This document shows, in pieces, positions 52,251 to 61,142 of a stretch of 64,000 bases of DNA (position 1 is the first letter of the stretch; every line of letters starts with the position of its first letter). Under the pieces are notes generated by a model. The model was not told where the DNA came from. It was given only the letters and a program-made list of their open reading frames with translations, and did no database searches. Location: positions 248,001 to 312,000 of the forward strand of contig CAWINM010000010.1 in NCBI GenBank assembly GCA_963837455.1, read 5' to 3'. The position numbers and the translations under genes are program-made. This DNA comes from DASYQD01 sp963837455 (lineage in GTDB: Bacteria; Acidobacteriota; Thermoanaerobaculia; Multivoradales; JAIOJS01).

Positions 52251-54944
52251 TCAGTGGGCGCCAGCGCCCCTGGGCGGCGCTGGGCCGCCGGCCGGGCAGC
52301 TCGACAGGGTCTTCTCGATGTCCGCCAGCCGGCCCGGCTGGGGCGGCCGGGCGCGGCGCAGGACGCCCTCCGCCTCGCGCAGCAGCGGCGCACCCTCGGC
52401 GCCCTCTCCGCGCCCGCAGAGCAGCCCGCCGAGGCTCCCCAGCGCCTTCTCCAGGCGACGGCTGTTGGGCCGTAGCTCGCGGCGGAAGATGGCCAGGCCC
52501 CGGCGCATGTCCGCCGCGACGCCGGCCGTTTCGCCGAGCGCGAGCCTGGCCTCGGCGACGTCGAACAGCGCCTGGCCGATCCGGGGGTGGCCTGCGTCCA
52601 GGGTCCGCTCGTAGCTCGCCAGGACGCGTTCGAGCTCCGCCAGGCCGGCGCGCGGATCGCCCTTGGCCACCAGCAGCAGGCCGAGGCCGCGCCGGTAGAC
52701 CTGCACCGGCTGCGAGTCGGCGCCCGCGAGGGTGCTGAAGGTGTCGATGGAGCGCCGGTAGAGCTCGCGGGCCCGGGTGACCTCCCCCTTGGCGCCGTAA
52801 GCCATCGCCAGCTCGCCGAGGGCGTAGGCAGGGAGGGTGTGCTGCAGCCCGTAGTCGCGCTCGCTGACCGCGAGCACGCGCTGGTCGGCGGCGATCGCCG
52901 CGTCGAGCTGGCCCGTCTCGCGCTCGGCGGCGCCGACGTCGAGCAGCGCGGCGATGGCGCCCGGACTGTCGCGTCCCATGCGGCGCTGGCGGATCTCCAG
53001 CCCACGGCGCAGCAGCGGCAGGGCGCGGGCGGGCTCGTCGATGCTCAGCAGCAGGTGGCCGCTGGTGATGAGGGTGACCGCGAGGTCGAGCTCTGCTGGC
53101 GGCCCCAGCTGCTCCTGCAGGGAGGCAGCCCGCGCCAGCGCGGCGTCGGCCTCGCCGTAGGCGCCGGTCGCCTTGTGCACGAGCGCGAGGAGGGTGAGGG
53201 TCGCCGCCACCTCGGCAGCGGCTCCCCGGCGTTTCTGCTCGACGGCGAGGGCGTGGTGCAGCAGCGGTTCGGCCCGCAGGGGCTGCTCGAGCTCGAGGTA
53301 GAGGCCGGCGAGGCCGCGCTCGGCGGCGGCGGTGCCCGGGTCGTCGCTGCCGTGCAGGCGCCGCCGGGTGGCGAGCGCTTCCTGGAAGAGTGGCAGGGCC
53401 TCTGCCTTGAGGTCGAGCTGGGCGTAGACGCCGCCGATGAGGCTCATCATCGCCGCCGCCACCTCCGGCTCGGCATCGAGGTCGCGATGCAGGTTGCGGG
53501 CGCCGCGGTCGACGATGTCGCGGACGCCGAGCTTGACGCCCTTGGTGCGATCGAGGTCGGAGAGCTCGAAGAGGTTGGTGAGGAAGGCGGAGACCCGCTG
53601 CGCCTTGGCCGCCTCCAGGCGGGCACGGTCGCGCTCGCGGGCCAGGCGCGCGGTATAGAAGGCGACCAGCACGACGATGGCGAGGATCGCCGCCAGCGTG
53701 GCGGCGCTCGCCCAGACGTGCCGTCGCACCAGCCTGCCGGCACGGTATCCGAAGGTGTCGGCGCGGACCGACACCGGCTGGCCGGCGAGGTGCCGGCGGA
53801 GGTCGTCGGCGAGCTTCTCGACCGAGGCGTAGCGCCGCTCGGGCTCCTTGTGCAGCGTCGCCAGGACGATCGCGTCGAGATCGCCGGCGAGGCTCTTGCG
53901 CAGGCGCTCGGGTGTGCCACCGCGGTTGCCGCTGAGGGTCTGTGGCGAGACGCTCTCCGCTGCCCCGCCGGGTCCGGTGTGCTCGGCGGCGTGGCCGACG
54001 ACCGTGCTCGGGCGCGGCGGCGCGGTGTCGCAGACGACGCGCTCGACCTCCTCCGGCCGGCGCGAGGCGAAGCGGTAGGGGCGATGGCCGGTGAGCAGCT
54101 CGTAGAGCACCACGCCGAGGGAGTAGACGTCGCTGGCGGTCGTCACTGCCGCGCCGCGTACCTGCTCGGGGCTCGCGTACTCGGGCGTCATCAGCAGGAC
54201 GCTGGGGACGGCCGCCTCGCCCGGCTCCGGCGGCGCGTCGGGCTGCAGCAGCCTGGCGACCCCGAAGTCGAGCAGCTTGGGGCTGCCGTCGGCGGTGACC
54301 AGGATGTTGCTCGGCTTGAGGTCGCGGTGTACGACCAGGCGCTGGTGCGCGTACTGGACGGCGGCGCACACCTTGTCGAACAGACGCAGGCGCTCGGTGG
54401 TCGACAGCCGCCGGCGATCGCAGGCAGTGAGCAGATCCTCACCCTCGACGTGCTCCATGACGAAGAAAGGCAGGCCGTCCTCGGTGGTGCCGCCGTCGTA
54501 GAGCCGCGCGATGTAGGGGTGTACGAGGCCGGCGAGGATCTGCCGCTCGGCGACGAAGCGGCGTACCAGCTCGTCGGAGAGGCCGGGGCGGACGAGCTTG
54601 ATCGCTACCTGCTGCTGGAATCCTCCCGCGGCGCGCTGGGCGAGGTAGACGGTTCCCATGCCGCCGCGCCCGATCTCGCGCAGCACCTGGTAGGGGCCGA
54701 TGCGCTCACGGGGTGGCGGCGCTCCCGCCGCCGCCAGCGGGTGCGGCCAGGTCGCCTCCTGCAGCGCCGGCGCCTCCAGGAAGTCGCCGGCGCCGTCGGC
54801 GGCTCGCAGCAACGACTCGACCTCGCTGCGCAGGTCCGGCTCCTCGGCGCAGGCGTGACGAAGGAAGGCCGTACGCTGGTGCGCGGGGAGCTGGCCGACG
54901 ACGTCGAACAGCACTCGCACCCGGCGCCATTGCTCGGGGTTCAC
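52251..54944 (-). CDS. Ser/Thr protein kinase with transmembrane helix and TPR region
   Basis: This 897-aa Hanks-type kinase is of the same design as the one at 21147-24125. It opens with an N-terminal helical region (1-80) with a W.RV..LF...P..R..FL motif. The kinase domain (about 84-370) has GRGGMG (92-97), K116, HRDLKPSN (206-213), DFG (226-228) and YASPEQVRG. A transmembrane helix lies near 415-437. TPR-like repeats run from about 510 to 880. The start is GTG 54944, 22 nt after the ECF sigma stop. Substrates unknown; phosphorylation of the paired sigma factor is an inference. Confidence 0.9.
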   Translation of the reverse strand: MNPEQWRRVRVLFDVVGQLPAHQRTAFLRHACAEEPDLRSEVESLLRAADGAGDFLEAPALQEATWPHPLAAAGAPPPRERIGPYQVLREIGRGGMGTVYLAQRAAGGFQQQVAIKLVRPGLSDELVRRFVAERQILAGLVHPYIARLYDGGTTEDGLPFFVMEHVEGEDLLTACDRRRLSTTERLRLFDKVCAAVQYAHQRLVVHRDLKPSNILVTADGSPKLLDFGVARLLQPDAPPEPGEAAVPSVLLMTPEYASPEQVRGAAVTTASDVYSLGVVLYELLTGHRPYRFASRRPEEVERVVCDTAPPRPSTVVGHAAEHTGPGGAAESVSPQTLSGNRGGTPERLRKSLAGDLDAIVLATLHKEPERRYASVEKLADDLRRHLAGQPVSVRADTFGYRAGRLVRRHVWASAATLAAILAIVVLVAFYTARLARERDRARLEAAKAQRVSAFLTNLFELSDLDRTKGVKLGVRDIVDRGARNLHRDLDAEPEVAAAMMSLIGGVYAQLDLKAEALPLFQEALATRRRLHGSDDPGTAAAERGLAGLYLELEQPLRAEPLLHHALAVEQKRRGAAAEVAATLTLLALVHKATGAYGEADAALARAASLQEQLGPPAELDLAVTLITSGHLLLSIDEPARALPLLRRGLEIRQRRMGRDSPGAIAALLDVGAAERETGQLDAAIAADQRVLAVSERDYGLQHTLPAYALGELAMAYGAKGEVTRARELYRRSIDTFSTLAGADSQPVQVYRRGLGLLLVAKGDPRAGLAELERVLASYERTLDAGHPRIGQALFDVAEARLALGETAGVAADMRRGLAIFRRELRPNSRRLEKALGSLGGLLCGRGEGAEGAPLLREAEGVLRRARPPQPGRLADIEKTLSSCPAGGPAPPRGAGAH

Positions 54945-54966
54945 GACCTCGGGTTCTGGGCGCGGG

Positions 54967-55572
54967 TCACGGCGGAGCGCCGCTGAGCTCGCGGAACAGC
55001 CACGCCTTGGCCGAGTGCCAGTCGCGTTTGACGGTGGCGGGGGAGGAGCCCACCACCGCCGCGGTCTCCTCCACGGTGAGCCCGCCGAAGAACCGCAGCT
55101 CGACGATCTTCGCCTGGTCGGCGTCGAGGGCCTCCAGCCGCAGCAGCGCGTCGTCGAGGTCGACGAGGTCGACGCTCGGCGGCTCGATGCCGGCCTCGGC
55201 GTCCTCCAACGCCAGGTGCTGCATGAGGCCGCCGCGCTTGGCGGCGCGACGGCCGCGGGCGTGGTCGACCAGCACTCGCCGCATCATGCCGGCGGCGACG
55301 GCGTAGAAGTGGGCGCGGCTCTGCCAGGTGGCGCGTCGCTGGTCGACCAGCCGCAGGTAGGTCTCGTGGACGACGGCGGTGGGTTGCAGCGTGTGCCCCA
55401 GCCGCTCCCGGCGCAGCTGCCGGTCGGCGAGCTTGTGGAGCTCGTCGTAGACCATCGGCAGCAGCTGGTCGAGCGCCGCGCGCTCGCCGGCTTGCCAGCG
55501 CATCAGCAGGCCGGTCACCTCGCCGGCGTCGCTCCCCGCCGTGGGGGTCGCCGTCGTCCGCTTGTCCCGCAT
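54967..55572 (-). CDS. ECF-type sigma factor paired with a kinase
   Basis: This 201-aa sigma factor parallels the one at 24122-24724. Region 2 (about 25-110) contains LLPMVYDELHKLADRQLRRER, VVHETYLRLV and HFYAVAAGMMRRVLVDHARG. Region 4 (about 140-195) contains LRLEALDADQAKIVELRFFGGLTVEETA and ATVKRDWHSAKAWLF. Its ATG is 6 nt from a TATATT -10-like box (55579-55584) with no Shine-Dalgarno, so the message may be leaderless. It is divergent from the sigma-54-controlled transporter operon, sharing a 272-bp control region. Confidence 0.9.
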   Translation of the reverse strand: MRDKRTTATPTAGSDAGEVTGLLMRWQAGERAALDQLLPMVYDELHKLADRQLRRERLGHTLQPTAVVHETYLRLVDQRRATWQSRAHFYAVAAGMMRRVLVDHARGRRAAKRGGLMQHLALEDAEAGIEPPSVDLVDLDDALLRLEALDADQAKIVELRFFGGLTVEETAAVVGSSPATVKRDWHSAKAWLFRELSGAPP

Positions 55573-55684
55573 CTTACGAATATACAGCTGTCGTCGAAGG
55601 TCGTTGCCGTGCCGGCGGCTGCCGTGTAGCGGTGCGAGGGCGTGCAGCTAGGTGCCGGCTCGGGCGTGAAGCGGCAGAGCCGAG

Positions 55685-55722
55685 CGGACAGCTGTCCGGG
55701 GTGAACGCCGGACAGCTGTCCG
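55685..55722. promoter_or_regulatory. Twin 14-bp palindromes, candidate enhancer (UAS) for the response regulator
   Basis: CGGACAGCTGTCCG occurs perfectly at 55685-55698 and again at 55709-55722, with centres 24 bp apart. They lie about 75-115 bp upstream of the sigma-54 promoter, the usual range for NtrC-type activator sites. A partial ACAGCTGT is also present at 55584-55591. The likely binder is the response regulator encoded at 61143-62546 (inference). Confidence 0.75.
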
Positions 55723-55797
55723 CAAGGCGTCCCCGCGGAGGCGGCAGCGGGTGCGTAAGTATCTGTGGGAACGGTGCAACCGTATGTCCAGAGCGCC

Positions 55798-55812
55798 TGG
55801 CACCAGCCTTGC
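55798..55812 (+). promoter_or_regulatory. Sigma-54 promoter of the HlyD-MacB-like operon
   Basis: TGGCAC (55798-55803), a 5-bp spacer and TTGC (55809-55812) match the sigma-54 -24/-12 consensus exactly, with GG and GC in correct register. The start site would be near 55824, about 20 nt before the TTG start of the HlyD-like gene. Confidence 0.82.
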
Positions 55813-55844
55813 CAAGGGCTCGATCGACCGCGAGGAGATGCCCC

Positions 55845-57116
55845 TTGATCCGCGACAGCTCGACCATGGACCGTCCTGTCGACACGTCTCCGCGTCTGCG
55901 GCGGCGCTGGCTGCTGGTGGCCATCGCGGCGGCGTTGCTGCTCGCCGGAGTGCTGGTGGTGCCCGGCGTGACGCGCTGGCTCTCGGCCGAGCGCACCGTC
56001 GACGCCGCCAGCCTGCGCTACGGCACCGTCACCCGCGGTGACCTGGTGCGCGACGTGGCGGTCGAGGGGAGCGTCGTCGCCGCCTTCCGCCCGACGCTGA
56101 CCAGCCCCGCGCGCGGCGTCGCCCGCGTCGAGGTGCAGCCGGGTCAGGTGGTGGCCCGCGACCAGGTCCTGGTGCGGGTGGAGAGCCCGGAGGTGGACAG
56201 CCGCCTCGAGCAGGAGCGCTCGGCGCTGCTGTCGGCGCAGTCGGACCTCGAGCGGGCGCGCATCGAGGCGCGCCAGGACCGCCTGCGCCGGGAGCAGGAC
56301 GCGGCGCTGCTCGGCGTGCAGCTCGACGCGGCGCGGCGAGCCCTCGACCGCGCCGAGCGGACCCGCGAGATGGGCATCCTCAACGAGGTCGACTACGAGA
56401 AGGCGCAGGACGATGCCAAGGTGGCGTCGATGCGCCTCGACTCGGCACGCCAGGAGTCGGGCCTGGCGGCCGAGACGCTCGCCTTCGAGGTGAAGAACCG
56501 CGAGTCGTTGCTCGAGCGCCAGCGGCTGGTGGTCACCGAGCTCGAGAGGCAGGTGGCGGCACTGGCGGTCAAGTCGCCGGTGGCGGGGCTGGTGTCGCGC
56601 GTCGAGGTCGCCGACCGCGACTCGGTGACCGAGGGGCAGCCGCTGGTGGGCGTCGTCGATCTCTCGCGGCTGGAGGTCGAGGTGTGGATCCCCGAGAGCT
56701 ACGCACCGCAGATCATGCCCGGTACGGCCGCGGTTCTCACGGTCGAGGGGAAGGACTGGCCGGGGGAGGTGACCAGCCTCTCGCCGGAGGTGCAGGGCAG
56801 CCGCGTGCGGGGCGTCGTCGGTTTCCGGGGTGCCGCTCCGGCGGGCCTCAAGCAGAACCAGCGCATGACCGGGCGGCTGGTGCTGGAGACCCGCCGCGAC
56901 GTGCTCAAGGTGCCGCGCGGTCCCTTCCTCGAGGCACTCGGCGAGCGGCACGCGTACGTAGTCGAGGACGGGGTGGCGGTGCTGCGGCCCATCGCGGTGG
57001 GCAGCGTCAGCATCAGCGAGGTGGAGGTCGCCGACGGCCTGCGGGCGGGCGAGGAGATCGTCCTCTCCGATCCGACGCCTTTCGAGGGTGCGAAGCGAGT
57101 GCTGCTGCAGCGATGA
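55845..57116 (+). CDS. HlyD/RND-type periplasmic adaptor (membrane fusion protein)
   Basis: This 423-aa adaptor has one N-terminal transmembrane helix (about 22-41) and a lipoyl-like barrel half (SPARGVARVEVQPGQVVARDQVL). A long coiled-coil hairpin follows (about 105-215), then the second lipoyl half (VKSPVAGLVSRVEVADRDSV) and a beta-barrel. It should bridge the inner-membrane MacB-like permeases to an outer-membrane channel; no TolC-like gene is in view. The chosen start is TTG 55845, because GAGGAG lies 7 nt upstream; ATG 55866 lacks a ribosome-binding site. First gene after the sigma-54 promoter. Confidence 0.88.
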   Translation: MIRDSSTMDRPVDTSPRLRRRWLLVAIAAALLLAGVLVVPGVTRWLSAERTVDAASLRYGTVTRGDLVRDVAVEGSVVAAFRPTLTSPARGVARVEVQPGQVVARDQVLVRVESPEVDSRLEQERSALLSAQSDLERARIEARQDRLRREQDAALLGVQLDAARRALDRAERTREMGILNEVDYEKAQDDAKVASMRLDSARQESGLAAETLAFEVKNRESLLERQRLVVTELERQVAALAVKSPVAGLVSRVEVADRDSVTEGQPLVGVVDLSRLEVEVWIPESYAPQIMPGTAAVLTVEGKDWPGEVTSLSPEVQGSRVRGVVGFRGAAPAGLKQNQRMTGRLVLETRRDVLKVPRGPFLEALGERHAYVVEDGVAVLRPIAVGSVSISEVEVADGLRAGEEIVLSDPTPFEGAKRVLLQR

Positions 57117-57213
57117 GAGAGAGAAAGACGAAACCGCGCGGCGAGGCGCGACGTCGGCGCGCCCTCGCGCCGTGGCGACGGTGGGTGCAACAACCTGGAG
57201 CAGGAGAGGCCCG

Positions 57214-57945
57214 ATGATCCGCATGAAGAACGTCTCGAAGGTCTACCGCACCGAGCACGTGGAGACGCACGCCCTGACCAGCTTCACCGTCGACATCGCA
57301 GGAGGCGAGTTCGTGGCCATCATGGGTCCCTCGGGCTCGGGCAAGACCACCTTCCTCAACGTCGCCGGCCTGCTCGACACCTTCGACCAGGGCAAGTACT
57401 GGCTCGACGGCGAGGACGTCTCGCGCCTCACCGACCGCCAGATGTCGCGGCTCCGCAACGAGAAGATCGGCTTCATCTTCCAGAGCTTCAACCTCATCCC
57501 CGACCTCGACGTCTTCGACAACGTCGACGTGCCGCTGCGCTATCGGGGCCTGCGCGGCAAGCACCGCCGCGAGCTCATCGAGGAGGCGCTGGCGGTGGTC
57601 GGTCTCACCGCTCGGCTCCAGCACTACCCCTCGCAGCTCTCCGGCGGCCAGCAGCAGCGCGTCGCGATGGCGCGCGCGCTGGTCGGACGCCCGCGGTTGA
57701 TCCTCGCCGACGAGCCCACCGGCAACCTCGACTCGGCGATGGCCAACGAGATCATGGACCTGCTCGAGCGCATCAACGGCGCCGGCACCACGGTGGTGAT
57801 GGTCACCCACGACCCCGAGCTGGCGGCGCGGGCGCCGCGTCAGATCCACGTCCTCGACGGGCGCATGCTCGACCTCGCCGCCGAGGTGCCGGCGCCGCTG
57901 TTCCGGCCTGGGTCGGCGGATGCCGAGCCGGCCTTCGGAGGGTGA
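57214..57945 (+). CDS. ABC transporter ATP-binding protein (MacB/LolD type)
   Basis: This 243-aa ATPase has Walker A GPSGSGKT (38-45), a Q-loop (FIFQSFNLIPDL), the signature LSGGQQQR, Walker B LILADEPTGNLDS and the switch His (MVTHDPE). Sequence and genomic position fit the MacB/LolD/FtsE group that works with FtsX-fold permeases by mechanotransmission rather than substrate translocation through the membrane. ATG 57214 follows AGGAGAGG. It is 4 nt from the first permease gene. Confidence 0.93.
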   Translation: MIRMKNVSKVYRTEHVETHALTSFTVDIAGGEFVAIMGPSGSGKTTFLNVAGLLDTFDQGKYWLDGEDVSRLTDRQMSRLRNEKIGFIFQSFNLIPDLDVFDNVDVPLRYRGLRGKHRRELIEEALAVVGLTARLQHYPSQLSGGQQQRVAMARALVGRPRLILADEPTGNLDSAMANEIMDLLERINGAGTTVVMVTHDPELAARAPRQIHVLDGRMLDLAAEVPAPLFRPGSADAEPAFGG

Positions 57946-57949
57946 AGCG

Positions 57950-59275
57950 ATGTTCCTCTATCACCTTCGTATCGCCGCCAGGAGCCTGCGCCGTGGCCCC
58001 GTTCTGTCGGCGTTGCTGGTAGCCGGCATCGGCCTCGGCATCGCCGTCTCGACGGCGTTCGTCGCCGCCTACCACACGGTGGCGCAGGACCCGATTCCGG
58101 AGAAGAGCCAGCGGCTCTACTACGTCGAGCTCGACGCCTGGAATCCCGCCCGCCCCTACGACGACGACCACCCCAAGGCGCCACCGGATCAGCTCACCTA
58201 CCGCGACGCCAAGGCGCTGATGGCGAGCCCGGTGCCCACCCACAAGAGCGCGATGTTCAAGGGGGAGCTGACGGTGTTCCCGCCGCGCAAGGAGGAGCGC
58301 CCCTTCCGCGCCGTCACCAGAATGTGCTTCGGTGACTTCTTCGCGATGTTCGACGTCCCCTTCCGCTACGGTGCGGGCTGGGACCAGCGGGCGGACGCCG
58401 CGCCCGAGGCGGTGGTGGTGCTCGACGATGCCACCAACCAGAAGCTGTTCGGGGGGCGCAACAGCGTGGGCCAGAGGGTGCGCATCGAGGACCGCGACTT
58501 CGCGGTGGTCGGCGTGCTGGCGCCCTGGTATCCCAAGCCCAAGTTCTACGACCCGCTCAACGACGCCTTCGAGGAGCCGGAGCGGCTCTTCATCCCCTTC
58601 AACTGGACGGAGCCGATGCAGGTGGGGACCGCCGGCAACACCAGCGGTTGGTCGTCGTGGGGGCCGAAGTTCGAGGACAAGCTCGAGTCGGAGGCGATCT
58701 GGGTGCAGTACTGGGTGCAGCTCGACGACGCCAGGCAGAAGGAGGCCTATGAGAGCTGGCTCGCCGGCTACGCCGGCGAGCAGAAGAAGCTGGGACGCTT
58801 CGAGCGGCCGCTCAACAACAGGCTGCTCGACGTCAAGGCCTGGCTTCGCGACCAGCAGGTGGTGCCGCGCTCGGCCAAGACCATGCTGCTCATCAGCCTG
58901 CTCTTCCTGGTGGTCTCCTCGGTCAACCTCATCGGCATCCTGCTCGGCAAGTTCCTGGCCAGCGCCCCCGAGGTGGGAGTGAGGCGGGCGCTCGGCGCCA
59001 GCCGCCGCCACGTCTTCCTCCAGCACCTCATCGAGTGCGAGCTGGTGGGCCTGATCGGCGGCGCCGTCGGCGTGGCGTCATCGGTCTTCGTCCTGCGTGG
59101 CATCGAGCATCTCAACCGCTTCGGTGACACGCCGGGCCCGCCGCTGTTCACCGCCGAGCTGCCGATGCTCGGCGTCGGCATCCTGCTGGCCCTGGTGGCG
59201 GGACTGGTCGCCGGCATCTACCCCGCCTGGCGCATCTGCCGCATCGCGCCGGCGGTCCACCTCAAGCAGCAGTAG
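57950..59275 (+). CDS. MacB/FtsX-family ABC permease, first copy
   Basis: This 441-aa protein has the MacB layout: an N-terminal transmembrane helix (about 16-38) and a large periplasmic MacB_PCD domain (about 40-310). Three C-terminal helices with the FtsX signature follow (about 308-330, 362-385 and 405-430), including PEVGVRRALGASRRHVFLQHL between the first two. It lacks a fused ATPase, which is encoded by the preceding gene. It probably pairs with the next permease as a heterodimer. Substrate unknown. Confidence 0.9.
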   Translation: MFLYHLRIAARSLRRGPVLSALLVAGIGLGIAVSTAFVAAYHTVAQDPIPEKSQRLYYVELDAWNPARPYDDDHPKAPPDQLTYRDAKALMASPVPTHKSAMFKGELTVFPPRKEERPFRAVTRMCFGDFFAMFDVPFRYGAGWDQRADAAPEAVVVLDDATNQKLFGGRNSVGQRVRIEDRDFAVVGVLAPWYPKPKFYDPLNDAFEEPERLFIPFNWTEPMQVGTAGNTSGWSSWGPKFEDKLESEAIWVQYWVQLDDARQKEAYESWLAGYAGEQKKLGRFERPLNNRLLDVKAWLRDQQVVPRSAKTMLLISLLFLVVSSVNLIGILLGKFLASAPEVGVRRALGASRRHVFLQHLIECELVGLIGGAVGVASSVFVLRGIEHLNRFGDTPGPPLFTAELPMLGVGILLALVAGLVAGIYPAWRICRIAPAVHLKQQ

Positions 59276-59288
59276 AGGAGCGACGAGC

Positions 59289-60515
59289 ATGGAATTCGGA
59301 CCCGTCTTTCGCGCCCTCTTCTACAACCGCGCCCGCTTCTGGCTGATCACCGTCGAGGTGGCGCTCACCCTGGCCGTCGTCGCCAACTGCGTCAACCTGG
59401 TCATGGACCAGCGCGCCAAGTACCTGCTTCCCACCGGCCTCGACGAGGAGAACCTGGTGGTGCTGTCGGTCGAGCCTTTTGCCAAGGCCTACCAGGACCC
59501 CGGCTTTCTGCACCAGGCGCGGGCGCGCGACCTCGAGCGGCTGCGGGCCTTCCCCGGGGTGCGCGACGCCACCGCCATGTCCGCCATCCCGCTCTCCGGC
59601 GGCGGCAGCGCCACCGGTCGCAAGACGGAGGGCGCCAAGGGAGACTCGATCACCGCACCTTACTTCGAGGTGTCGGATCACGCGCTGCAGACTCTGGGGG
59701 TCAAGCTCGTCGCCGGCCGCCCCTTCGAGGCCGGGGAGTACCACGACTGGGGCGACGCCGAGGGGGAGGAGCACGACCGGCCGGCGATCGTCACCCAGAA
59801 GCTCGCCGACAAGCTCTTCCCCGGCGGCGGTGCGCTCGGCAAGCGCATCGTCAGCGGCGGCGACAGCAAGTCCTCGAACCTCATCGTCGGCATCCTCGAC
59901 ACCATGCACAACTCCTGGCCTGGCGCCGAGTCGATCAGCGGGCAGGCCATGCTGCTGCCGGGCCAGCCGGAGCAGGACCGCCGAATCCGCTACCTCGTGC
60001 GCACGCAGCCGGGAGCGCGCGCCGGGGTGATGGCCGGTGCCGACGACATGCTGCTCAAGGTCGACCCGGGGCGCATCATCACCGTCCGCAGCCTCGCCGA
60101 CGTGAAGCGTCGCACCTATGGCAACTCGTTGAGTCTCATCAAGATCCTCACCTCGGTAGTGGTCCTTCTGGTGGTGGTCACCGTCTTCGGCATCGTCGGC
60201 CTGACCTCGTTCTCGGTGTCGCAGCGCCGGCGGCAGATCGGCACCCGGCGGGCCCTGGGCGCCACGCGGGAGGACATCCTGCGCTACTTCCTGCTCGAGA
60301 ACTGGCTGGTCACCGGCACCGGCCTCACCCTCGGGCTCGGCCTTGCCTGGGCTCTCAACTACGCGCTCGCGAAGCTCTCCCAGGCCCCCAAGCTGGACTG
60401 GACGCTGCTCGGCGGCGGCATGCTGCTGCTGTGGGTGAGCGGACTATTGGCGGCGCTGGCGCCGGCGCTGCGTGCCACGCGGGTGGCGCCGGTGGTGGCG
60501 ACCCGGACGGTCTGA
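59289..60515 (+). CDS. MacB/FtsX-family ABC permease, second copy
   Basis: This 408-aa permease has the same topology as its neighbour: one N-terminal helix (about 17-38), a periplasmic domain (about 40-280) and three C-terminal helices (about 285-310, 338-360 and 372-395). The FtsX segment RRRQIGTRRALGATREDILRY lies after the second helix. The 13-nt spacing to the upstream permease suggests a heterodimeric transporter. Confidence 0.9.
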   Translation: MEFGPVFRALFYNRARFWLITVEVALTLAVVANCVNLVMDQRAKYLLPTGLDEENLVVLSVEPFAKAYQDPGFLHQARARDLERLRAFPGVRDATAMSAIPLSGGGSATGRKTEGAKGDSITAPYFEVSDHALQTLGVKLVAGRPFEAGEYHDWGDAEGEEHDRPAIVTQKLADKLFPGGGALGKRIVSGGDSKSSNLIVGILDTMHNSWPGAESISGQAMLLPGQPEQDRRIRYLVRTQPGARAGVMAGADDMLLKVDPGRIITVRSLADVKRRTYGNSLSLIKILTSVVVLLVVVTVFGIVGLTSFSVSQRRRQIGTRRALGATREDILRYFLLENWLVTGTGLTLGLGLAWALNYALAKLSQAPKLDWTLLGGGMLLLWVSGLLAALAPALRATRVAPVVATRTV

Positions 60516-60529
60516 CGACAAGGAGATTC

Positions 60530-61024
60530 ATGATGATCCGCAGACGAGACGCGGCCGCGATCCTGGCGATGGTGGCCCTCACGGCCCTCGCGCTGCCGCT
60601 GCGCGCCGCCGAGCCGGGCGCGGCGGCGGCGGCGCCGCCGTTCGGCACCCTCCTCGCGCCCGGAGACATCGAGGTGAGTGCCCACCAGCTCACCCAGCGG
60701 ATGGTGTTCGAGCTGCGGCCGGCCGCCGACGCCCGCAACCTCCGCATGCGGGTGGATGCGCACCTGAGCGCGGGCAGGGTCCACTGGCTGCTCACCGACC
60801 CGACGGGCAAGACGGTGTTCGACGCCCACGGTGACGGCCGCCACGTGGCCGCCGACAGTGGCTCCATCGCCTGCGATCCCACCTGCGAGGTCAGCGGCGG
60901 CACCCGGCCCGGCGAGTGGAGGCTGACCCTCACCCTCGACGACGCCACCGGCAGCTGCCGCATCCGCTACCAGGGGCTCGAGCCGGTGCCCGCCGCGGCA
61001 TCGCCCGAGCGGCCAGGGACCTAG
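60530..61024 (+). CDS. Small secreted protein of unknown function
   Basis: This exported protein of about 164 aa has an n-region MMIRRRD and a hydrophobic signal peptide to about residue 27. The mature part is beta-rich, with two cysteines close together in ACDPTCEVSGG (a possible disulfide) and a third near the end (GSCRIRYQG). AGGAG lies 4 nt before ATG 60530 and 7 nt before ATG 60533, so the second ATG may be the true start. It is part of the transporter operon (14-nt gap); a substrate-binding or signal-sensing role is inference. Confidence 0.7.
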   Translation: MMIRRRDAAAILAMVALTALALPLRAAEPGAAAAAPPFGTLLAPGDIEVSAHQLTQRMVFELRPAADARNLRMRVDAHLSAGRVHWLLTDPTGKTVFDAHGDGRHVAADSGSIACDPTCEVSGGTRPGEWRLTLTLDDATGSCRIRYQGLEPVPAAASPERPGT

Positions 61025-61142
61025 CCCGTGCCCGCACCCGCATCGGGCGGCCCTCGAGCCGGTGCGTGCGTCCGGCTGCGCCACCGCACGGCCGCCTTGC
61101 CGTGGCGCGCGCCCCGAGCTGGCTAGAATCCCGGGCACTCCC

